From positions 5,068 through 69,067 of the forward strand of contig JACKBV010000026.1 in NCBI GenBank assembly GCA_020634315.1: a DNA stretch of 64,000 bases, written 5' to 3'. The stretch comes from Ardenticatenaceae bacterium. GTDB taxonomy: Bacteria > Chloroflexota > Anaerolineae > Promineifilales > Promineifilaceae. A program made the translations under genes and the position numbers. This document shows, piece after piece, positions 24,746-32,230 of this stretch. The notes beneath the pieces are model-generated. The model worked only from the letters and a program-made list of their open reading frames with translations, ran no database searches and was not told where the DNA came from. Each line of letters opens with the position of its first letter. Position 1 is the first letter of the stretch.

Positions 24746-27079
24746 TTAGGACTCGTTATCCAGCCAAATTTGAACCTGCGTGCTCTCCTGCAAGGGGATG
24801 ATTAGCACCCCTTGCGGGCTGTGTTCGATGGTGGCATTTTCGGCTGAAGCAACCGCTGCCATCCCAACAAGCAACAACTGCCAACGCTTTGCCGCCCCTG
24901 CACACGTGGCTGTAATTTGCTGACCGTCACGGCTGATGGTGAATGTTTCTGCAACTTCGCCCGTAACTGAAGGGATAATCGTCTTGACTGGCTTCCCATC
25001 AGCTAACTCGTACACATGCAACGTGACACCATCACCATAGTCATAATCTGGTCGATCTGCACGATTACCAAAGGCAATCACGGAGTTTGGTCGCACGAGC
25101 AGCGGCAGGCTCATAAAATCATGTGTCTCATGCACCCAACCTGGCCCTTCCACAACCATGCCGGTTAAGAAATTAGTCCAGCGACCCGCGGGCACATAAT
25201 AGGTCACGCTTCCTTGCTCAGAGAAAACGGGCGCTACCAGCAACGAGTCGCCCAACATATACTGCCGATCCAGGTAATCACAAGCGGGATCGTCTGGAAA
25301 CTCCAACAGCATTGCCCGCATCAATGGCGTGCCTTTCTGCGCGGCTTCAAGGGCATGGGCGTAAATGTATGGCATCAATTGGCACTTGAGCTGCGTAAAT
25401 TGCCGCAGGACGTCCGACGATTCCTCATCAAATAACCAGGGAACTCGATAGGAAGTTTCCCCGTGCAGTCGGCTGTGAGACGAGAGCAGGCCAAAGGCAA
25501 TCCAACGCTTGTAAATCGCGGCCGAGGGGGTGCCTGTAAATCCCCCAATATCATGGCTCCAAAAGCCAAACCCCGATAAGCCCAATGACAAACCGCCGCG
25601 CAAGCTTTCTGCCATCGCGGCAAAGGAAGCCTCGCAGTCGCCGCCCCAATGAACGGGGAATTTCTGGCTGCCGACCGTGGCCGAGCGGGCAAATACGACT
25701 GCCTCGCCTGCGCCGCGCCGCTTGCGCAGCAATTCAAATACCGTTTGGTTATAGAGGTAGGGGTAATAATTGTGCATACGCAGGGAGTCGGAGCCGTCGT
25801 GATACACAACATCGGTTGGAATGCGTTCGCCAAAGTCGGTCTTGAAACAATCTGCGCCCATATCTAAGAGCGCATCAAGTTTGTCGGTGAACCATTGCCG
25901 GGCATCGGGATTGGTGAAATCTACAATGCCCATGCCTGGCTGCCACATGTTTGTTTGCCAGGGGGTTCCGGCTGGCGTTTTGAGCAGGTATCCATGCTGG
26001 CTGCCTTCCGCAAATAGCGGGGAACGTTGGGCGATATAGGGATTGATCCAGAGCGAAATGTGCAAACCGCGCTCTTTTAGGCGGTGGAGCATACCGGCCG
26101 GATCAGGAAATGCCTGCTCGTCCCAGGTGAAATCACACCAGTGGTATGCTTTCATCCAGAAGCAGTCGAAGTGAAAAACATGGAGTGGCAAGTCGCGCTC
26201 GGCCATGCCCTGAATGAAACTTGTGACGGTTTCTTCGTTGTATGGCGTGGTGAAGGATGTCGACAGCCACAGGCCAAATGACCAGGGTGGGGGTAGAAAC
26301 GGCCGTCCCGTCAAAGCCGTATATTTTTCAAGAATTTCCTTTGGTGTCGGGCCGTAAATGACAAAATATTCCAGAGAGTGACCGGCGACACTAAACTGCA
26401 CACGCGACACATTTTCCGACCCAATTTCAAAAGACACCATTTCCGGATGATTGACAAAAATGCCATAGCCGCGATTGGTCAGATAAAACGGCACATTCTT
26501 GTAAGCCTGATCACTGTTGGTTCCCCCATCACGATTCCAGACATCAACTACTTGCCCATTTTTGACAAAAGGGGTGAAGCGTTCGCCCAGGCCATAGACA
26601 CATTCCCCAATGTCCAGAGTAAGCTGTTCATGTATATAATGCTCGTCATCTACCTCAATGATCCCCATCCCTTTGAGGCCGCTGCTGGTGAGCAGATGGT
26701 CATCGGCGATGAAATCCACTCGCCACGCCTCTGCACAGCGGGGTACGCGTACCGTCAAATGATCACTGGTGAGCGAGACGGCATCATCTGCATCACATAT
26801 CTCGGCACGGGTTGTGCCGTCAGTTGATAAATTAAAATGGGGTGCCTGGGCGGGTTGCCCTGCCATGTGGGTCAGTTTGGTTCGGATCACATCTGGCAAG
26901 GGGGTCGAAAATTCAACCGTCAGCACCGTGCTGTCCACCATATCGCCGCGGTGCAAGACCGGTTTTGTCGGTGCATAGACGGTAAATGCGTCACGGCTGG
27001 TTACAATGTCATAAACTTGCGTCGGGTAAAACGCCTGAACACCTTTACGCTTTGACCAGTAACCATCCGTGAATTTCAT
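24746..27079 (-). CDS. yicI: GH31 alpha-xylosidase (YicI type)
   Basis: 777 residues from the ATG at 27079, which overlaps the lacI stop as ATGA. A 13-residue upstream extension is rejected. YicI of E. coli is 772 residues. The catalytic nucleophile motif CFKTDFGERIP places Asp at 415 and the acid/base motif HWGGDCEASF places Asp at 481, essentially the YicI positions (416 and 482). The N-terminal MKFTDGYW opening and C-terminal beta domains also match. It removes alpha-1,6-xylose from the non-reducing end of xyloglucan oligosaccharides. No signal peptide is seen, so it is cytoplasmic and acts after import by the adjacent transporter. It is coupled to the LacI gene. Confidence 0.93.
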   Translation of the reverse strand: MKFTDGYWSKRKGVQAFYPTQVYDIVTSRDAFTVYAPTKPVLHRGDMVDSTVLTVEFSTPLPDVIRTKLTHMAGQPAQAPHFNLSTDGTTRAEICDADDAVSLTSDHLTVRVPRCAEAWRVDFIADDHLLTSSGLKGMGIIEVDDEHYIHEQLTLDIGECVYGLGERFTPFVKNGQVVDVWNRDGGTNSDQAYKNVPFYLTNRGYGIFVNHPEMVSFEIGSENVSRVQFSVAGHSLEYFVIYGPTPKEILEKYTALTGRPFLPPPWSFGLWLSTSFTTPYNEETVTSFIQGMAERDLPLHVFHFDCFWMKAYHWCDFTWDEQAFPDPAGMLHRLKERGLHISLWINPYIAQRSPLFAEGSQHGYLLKTPAGTPWQTNMWQPGMGIVDFTNPDARQWFTDKLDALLDMGADCFKTDFGERIPTDVVYHDGSDSLRMHNYYPYLYNQTVFELLRKRRGAGEAVVFARSATVGSQKFPVHWGGDCEASFAAMAESLRGGLSLGLSGFGFWSHDIGGFTGTPSAAIYKRWIAFGLLSSHSRLHGETSYRVPWLFDEESSDVLRQFTQLKCQLMPYIYAHALEAAQKGTPLMRAMLLEFPDDPACDYLDRQYMLGDSLLVAPVFSEQGSVTYYVPAGRWTNFLTGMVVEGPGWVHETHDFMSLPLLVRPNSVIAFGNRADRPDYDYGDGVTLHVYELADGKPVKTIIPSVTGEVAETFTISRDGQQITATCAGAAKRWQLLLVGMAAVASAENATIEHSPQGVLIIPLQESTQVQIWLDNES

Positions 27080-28122
27080 TGGTCTTCTACCTGTTTGCTC
27101 GATTGGATGCGACGGCACGGGCCAGAGCTATCCCGTACAACAAGACGGCACGGCAGCAGCATTTGGGATGCGTTTTGTGCCTGGCCTTCCAACTGCTGAA
27201 TCAATAATTCCACTCCCAGGCGTCCTAATTCGGCCGTTGGCGGATCCATTGTCGTCAGCGGCGGAACCATCATCTCGGCGGCGCGGGCTGATGAGACAAC
27301 GGACATCAGCGAAAAATCGTCAGGAATGCGCCAGCCCCGTTCTGCAATCGCCTGCATAATTCCCGGAATTGTGCGGTCATTCATGGCTACCAGGGCTGTG
27401 AGATCGGGGTGTGCGGTCAATAAATCGTTAAACGCTTCCCATCCGGCCAATGGCGTAGCCCGGCAAAACCGGGTAACGCCTGTCAGCTCCATCGTTTCCA
27501 CTACTTGTGCAAACCTTGTGTGCGCACGAACGGCCGGCCCATAGCCTGCGTCAAATTCCGCCTGGGAATGGTTCAAAAAGGCAATGTTTGTATGGCCTAG
27601 TTCGGCTAAATATTGCACCGCCTCTTTGATGGTTTGCTCAAAATGGATGTCCACATAGCTGATGTCGTCGGTATCGGCACACCGCCCGATCATGGTGAAG
27701 GGGAAGGATATTTCGCGCAGCATGTTGACATGGTTGTCATCCAAATGCACTTCCATGACGACTACGCCATCGACCAAACCCTGCTGCGTGAAGCGGCGGA
27801 GTTCCTCCGGATCATTCATTTCTGATGACCACAGCACCAAATGGTAGCCATTTTCTTTTGCGGCATCTGCGGCGCTGGTGACAAATTCGAGTTCGGTAAT
27901 TCCTAAACCCCGTTCTGGAGCGGCGAAGAGGAGGGCGATAATGCGACTGCGTTTGCTGGCAAGTCCTCGCGCCAGAGCATTGGGCCGATAGCCAAGCTCA
28001 TCCATGGCCGCAAAAATACGCTGGCGTGTTTCCTCAGAAATAGGCCGCGTACCATTAATAGCATACGAGACGGTGCTAACTGCAACATTGGCACGTTTGG
28101 CTACGTCAGCGATTGTGGGCAA
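27076..28122 (-). CDS. LacI-family transcriptional regulator
   Basis: 348 residues. The start codon is TTG at 28122, fixed by the conserved LacI opening (TIADVAKRANVAVSTVSYAINGTRPIS) and a GGGAGA about 9 nt upstream. Helix-turn-helix is at residues 3-22, hinge helix ARGLASKRS at about 52-60, and the rest is a periplasmic-binding-protein-like effector domain. It probably represses the alpha-xylosidase/transporter operon of which it is the first gene, with a sugar as inducer. Three tandem TCGAAACG-containing sites in its leader are the likely operator and imply autoregulation. Confidence 0.93.
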   Translation of the reverse strand: MPTIADVAKRANVAVSTVSYAINGTRPISEETRQRIFAAMDELGYRPNALARGLASKRSRIIALLFAAPERGLGITELEFVTSAADAAKENGYHLVLWSSEMNDPEELRRFTQQGLVDGVVVMEVHLDDNHVNMLREISFPFTMIGRCADTDDISYVDIHFEQTIKEAVQYLAELGHTNIAFLNHSQAEFDAGYGPAVRAHTRFAQVVETMELTGVTRFCRATPLAGWEAFNDLLTAHPDLTALVAMNDRTIPGIMQAIAERGWRIPDDFSLMSVVSSARAAEMMVPPLTTMDPPTAELGRLGVELLIQQLEGQAQNASQMLLPCRLVVRDSSGPCRRIQSSKQVEDQ

Positions 28123-28157
28123 GACCTATCTCCCGTGAAAAACAAGAATCGAAATCA

Positions 28158-28240
28158 TCGAAACGCTTTGTCGAAACGTTTAGTCGAAACGCTTCGATAA
28201 AGATTAACGGAAGATTAACATACTCGCAAATCGAAGTCAA
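28158..28240 (-). promoter_or_regulatory. lacI promoter with three tandem operator sites
   Basis: The minus strand reads TTGACT (28240-28235), a 17-bp spacer and TAATCT (28217-28212). Downstream of the -10, three 13-bp units begin at 28158, 28171 and 28184, each TCGAAACG(C/T)TT. The last extends to TCGAAACGCTTCGA, a near-palindrome of LacI-family type. Their position at about +8 to +48 fits a roadblock or occlusion repressor site. Confidence 0.65.
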
Positions 28241-28292
28241 TATGAAAATTAGATAAGAATGTGACGGGTGCTGGCGCGAAAGTGCAGAAATG

Positions 28293-28327
28293 AAAAAGGG
28301 CAGGTCTGCTGACGACACCTGCCCTTT
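28293..28327 (-). terminator. Intrinsic terminator after the GH29-GH3 gene
   Basis: On the minus strand the 10-bp arms AAAGGGCAGG and CCTGCCCTTT (28318-28327 and 28295-28304) enclose a 13-nt loop, followed by further Ts. It lies 48 bp past the stop of the fused glycosidase gene and separates it from the lacI operon. Confidence 0.75.
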
Positions 28328-28374
28328 GCCAGGGGAATTGGGAAATGGTTTCTCGTCGCCGAGTTGGGGATTTT

Positions 28375-31300
28375 CTACATGGAAACGGCGATTGTTTTTC
28401 TCAGTGGCAAATCTTGATCTGCTGATGAACTGCCCATCATCACTTGAATATCTCCTTCTTCAACGACCCAGGCTTGTTTGCTTGTGTGCCAATACGCCAG
28501 GTCATGCCCGGTGATGGTCAGTGTGACAGTTTGCGTTTCTCCGGGGGCAATGGCGACGCGCTTGAAGGCTTTCAATGCTTTGTCGGGTCTTTGCACGGCC
28601 GAATCCAAATGTCGCACATACAACTGCACGACTTCTTCGCCGGCGCGTGTACCAGTGTTTTTGACATCGACGGTTACGGTGAGCGTATCTTTGGCGGTCA
28701 TTGCCTCGGAACTGGTTTGCAGGTTGGCGTAAGCAAAGGTGGTGTAGCTCAGGCCATAGCCAAAGGGATACAAGGGCGTGTCCTTGAAGTACATGTAGGT
28801 GCGGTTGTTGCGGATGTTGTAATCCATTAATGGCGGCACCTGGTCAAGGGATTGCGGCCAGGTCTGGACTAAGCGCCCGGCGGGGTTGTAGTCACCAAAG
28901 AGGACATCGGCCAGGGCATTGCCCATTTCCTGGCTGTTGTGGGTCATGTGCAGGATGGCGGGAATATTTTCTTGTGCCCATTGGATGGCGTAGGGGAAGC
29001 TGGATAGCAGGACGACGATGGTACGGGGATTGGCTGCATAAACTTGCTGAATCAAGCTTTCTTCTTGTGGTTCGAGTGTGATGGTTCGCCGGTCTATTCC
29101 CTCTCGGCCTTCGCTTGGGTAACGGGGGACGGCCCAACCCAGGTTGCCACAAACGGGGTGGTTGCCGACGAGGACAATGGCAACATCGGCGGAGCGGGCG
29201 AGGGAAACGGCCGTTTCCCCTTCATTATCTATCGCATAATCAACAACAACATCGTCCCCAACCTTATTGCGAATTCCCGCCAGCGGCGTCACTGTGTAAG
29301 GCGGCGTGCCGCTGTACCAATCCAAAAGCACATCGTCCGCGTACTGCCCAATCACGGCAATGCGTTTGACTTGATTGAGATTCAAAGGCAGCTGCTGATT
29401 TTCATTTTTGAGCAAAACAATAGATTTCTGGGTCACCAATCGCGCCAGAGAGCGGTGCGCTTCCGTTGTCCAGGGAGCTTCACTGCCTACCTGCGCGTAG
29501 GGAACATTTTCCGGCGGATCAAAGATGCCCAACCGGATCATCATGCGGAGATTCCCGCGCAGCGCTTGGTCGATGTCGGCCATCGTCAGTAAGTTATCAG
29601 CCAATGCGTCTGTCACGCCGCTGGGGTACAAATTGTCCAGAAACTGGGTGATGCCCGCCTTAATGCAAGCCGCGGTCGCTTCCTTGTTGTTGGGATAGGC
29701 ATGATGTTCTGACACCAACAGGCCCAATGCCCCGCCATCGGTGCAGATGATGCCATCGACGCCCCACTCTTTGACGGTGATCTCCTTCACAACGGGATGG
29801 ATAATGCAGGGAATGCCATTATAGGCGTTGTAAGCGGTCATGTAGCAGGCGGCACCGCTTGCAAACCCCATGCGAAACGGCACTGAGTAATATTCGCGAA
29901 AGTCACGCTCATCAAAATCGGAAGAAGAGTGGCCGCGTGTGTCTTCGTTGCTGTTTGCCAAAAAATGCTTGAGAAGGGCGGCGGCACGCAAATATTGAGG
30001 ATGATCTCCCTGAAGGCCGCGCACAAAGGCAGCGGTTAGTGTGCCGTTGAGATAAGCATCCTCGCCATAACATTCTTCGGTGCGTCCCCAACGCGGGTCA
30101 CGGCCCAGGTCAGCATTGGGAGCGCGAACCACCAGCCCGCCACGGTTGAAACGGTGATAAATATAACGAAACTCAATCGCTTCCGCTTCGGCCGCTTGTC
30201 TGACAATTTCCGGATCCCACGTTTCGCCCAGGCCAATGGCCTGGCAGAATTGCGTGGTCGGGATGGGGCTTTTATCACCATCCCATTGGCTCCACTCGGC
30301 CGGGCCACCCATCGCTGCGCCATGATACCCTTCTACCTGGCCGGCCGTTTGCAAGCCCAGGCGGGCGATGGTTTGGGATGAGTTGTCGAGCAGTAAAATC
30401 TTTTCGGTTGGTGTTAACAAAGTTAGCAGGTTGTCGATTCTGGTTTCGATGGGCAGGTCTGGGTCTTGGAATGGATAGAGGCTGCTGCGAGCAGCGGATG
30501 TAGTGGATTGAGACATGAGATTATTCCTTGTGGTTAGCGCCAGTGTCGTTATCGTCAGCGGAAAATCATCCGCAGGGATGGCAAAGGCAATCACTGAATC
30601 GTAGGGATTGGGGGCTTGGGTTGGCAGGTAGAGGACAATTCCCTCATCTGCCAATGAATAGCTCAATGAAATTTCTGGGGTGTCAACCAGGTAAATGCGT
30701 TGCAGATTTTCGATGTGTGGCATGGCGAGCTGTCCGTTGGTAGGCCAGTCGAACACGTGCGCATACAGGCATCCCGGTTTTTGTGTATAGCGTCCCCATG
30801 TCGGGGTTTGGGGGAAGGGGCTGGCAACGGTGCCATAGATGCTTTCGCTGTAAAGTGCCATCCAATGGGCGATGGCGTTTAGGCGTTCGCTGCTTTCCTG
30901 GGGGATGGTGCCATCTGCTTTTGGCCCAATATTCAGCAAGAAATTGCCCCCTTTGGAGACAATATCGACGAGATTTTGAATGAGGGTTTCGGTGGACTTC
31001 CAGTCATTGTCAGTGGCGTGATAGCCCCAATTGCCATTCATGGTCATGCAGGTTTCCCAGTCATAGGGCAGTCCCGTGGCCGGGATGTACTGCTCTGGCG
31101 AGCGAAAGTCACCCAGCCCACAATCCCGTTTGACGCGTTCGTTGATGATGAGGTCTGGTTTAAGCACGCGCAAGTAGCGGTAGAGTGCCGCGCCATCTGC
31201 TTCGGTCCACCACCAATCGCTTCCGCCCCAATCGCCATCAAACCAGAGCACGGCGGGATCGTAGCGCTCGATTAGTTCGCGCAGCTGCTCTTTCATTTCG

Positions 31301-32220
31301 GAGATGTATGGGTCTTTCCACTCTGGTTGGATGCTGGTGAGGCCGGAGCCATCGTAAACGGCCGTTTGCGATACATGATGCCAATCCAAAATGGAATAGT
31401 AGAGACAAAATTTAAGCCCATGACGCTGGCACGCATCGGCCAGCGCTTGCAGGGGATCAGCCTGGTAGGGTGTGAAAGCGACGATGTTGTATGAGGCATT
31501 CGGCGGTTGTGTCGCGGTGAAATTGCGCACCTGTGTGTCGTAGAGGCTGAAGCCATCGTGATGCTTGGCGGTGATGACCATATATTGGCTGCCAGCCTGT
31601 TTGAACAGAGTTACCCAGGCGTCAGCAGCAAAGCGGGTGGGATTGAGCAGGGCGGCGGCTTGCACTTCGTAGGCATCTTTGGCCCACTGCTCGAAATACA
31701 TCACCCATTCACCTCTAGCCAACACGGAATATGGCCCCCAATGAATGAATGTGCCAAAACGCGCCTCGCGCCACCACTGCATCCGCGCTTCGTGCTGCAA
31801 GGCGCTTTCATCGTCCGGGTTGGTGGAGAAGATGAACCAATCCAGCCCTACAGCGCCGTCGGGGAAGAGCAGGTAGACATCATGGATGCCCTGCGTCTGG
31901 GCGATGGGGGCGTATTGCTCTGTGAAAATAGTTGTCGCGCCTGTGGCCGTGATGGGCAGGGTGCCGATGAGATCGCCCGTTGCGGCGTCCAGCCTGATTT
32001 CGATGGTTTTCCCGGTGGTCGTGGCGGCGACATAGGCCATGAAGAGGGTGTGTTGCCCAGCGCCAAAATCAATTTGGCGGTAACAAATCCAATCGCCGGG
32101 GGCTGTGGCGGTCAGCGAATTGCCATCGGGTGCCAGCGTGTTGCTTTGCACGCCGCCGCTTTGGGCGCTGCGCTGTGACGCATGAAAAATTGTATGGGCG
32201 CTTTTGCTTGTTTGTGCCAT
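28375..32220 (-). CDS. CBM6-GH29 alpha-L-fucosidase fused in frame to GH3 glycosidase
   Basis: 1281 residues from the ATG at 32220 (AAGGA 9 nt upstream). Residues about 10-135 are a CBM6-like carbohydrate-binding module. Residues about 140-500 are GH29 alpha-L-fucosidase (FGTFIHWG, AKHHDGF, nucleophile Asp 328 in VLWFDGDW). Residues 569-1281 form a complete GH3 enzyme with NADLGRDPRWGR, a candidate nucleophile Asp in GIICTDGG and a C-terminal FnIII-like domain. The two halves meet at a Met (569, codon 30516-30514) preceded by its own AAGGAA at ribosome-binding distance and by an out-of-frame TAA (30536-30534). This suggests two genes fused by a small indel, or a sequencing indel. No signal peptide is seen. 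Expected action is removal of fucose and beta-linked glucose or xylose from imported oligosaccharides. Confidence 0.88.
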   Translation of the reverse strand: MAQTSKSAHTIFHASQRSAQSGGVQSNTLAPDGNSLTATAPGDWICYRQIDFGAGQHTLFMAYVAATTTGKTIEIRLDAATGDLIGTLPITATGATTIFTEQYAPIAQTQGIHDVYLLFPDGAVGLDWFIFSTNPDDESALQHEARMQWWREARFGTFIHWGPYSVLARGEWVMYFEQWAKDAYEVQAAALLNPTRFAADAWVTLFKQAGSQYMVITAKHHDGFSLYDTQVRNFTATQPPNASYNIVAFTPYQADPLQALADACQRHGLKFCLYYSILDWHHVSQTAVYDGSGLTSIQPEWKDPYISEMKEQLRELIERYDPAVLWFDGDWGGSDWWWTEADGAALYRYLRVLKPDLIINERVKRDCGLGDFRSPEQYIPATGLPYDWETCMTMNGNWGYHATDNDWKSTETLIQNLVDIVSKGGNFLLNIGPKADGTIPQESSERLNAIAHWMALYSESIYGTVASPFPQTPTWGRYTQKPGCLYAHVFDWPTNGQLAMPHIENLQRIYLVDTPEISLSYSLADEGIVLYLPTQAPNPYDSVIAFAIPADDFPLTITTLALTTRNNLMSQSTTSAARSSLYPFQDPDLPIETRIDNLLTLLTPTEKILLLDNSSQTIARLGLQTAGQVEGYHGAAMGGPAEWSQWDGDKSPIPTTQFCQAIGLGETWDPEIVRQAAEAEAIEFRYIYHRFNRGGLVVRAPNADLGRDPRWGRTEECYGEDAYLNGTLTAAFVRGLQGDHPQYLRAAALLKHFLANSNEDTRGHSSSDFDERDFREYYSVPFRMGFASGAACYMTAYNAYNGIPCIIHPVVKEITVKEWGVDGIICTDGGALGLLVSEHHAYPNNKEATAACIKAGITQFLDNLYPSGVTDALADNLLTMADIDQALRGNLRMMIRLGIFDPPENVPYAQVGSEAPWTTEAHRSLARLVTQKSIVLLKNENQQLPLNLNQVKRIAVIGQYADDVLLDWYSGTPPYTVTPLAGIRNKVGDDVVVDYAIDNEGETAVSLARSADVAIVLVGNHPVCGNLGWAVPRYPSEGREGIDRRTITLEPQEESLIQQVYAANPRTIVVLLSSFPYAIQWAQENIPAILHMTHNSQEMGNALADVLFGDYNPAGRLVQTWPQSLDQVPPLMDYNIRNNRTYMYFKDTPLYPFGYGLSYTTFAYANLQTSSEAMTAKDTLTVTVDVKNTGTRAGEEVVQLYVRHLDSAVQRPDKALKAFKRVAIAPGETQTVTLTITGHDLAYWHTSKQAWVVEEGDIQVMMGSSSADQDLPLRKTIAVSM

Positions 32221-32230
32221 CTGTTTGTCC

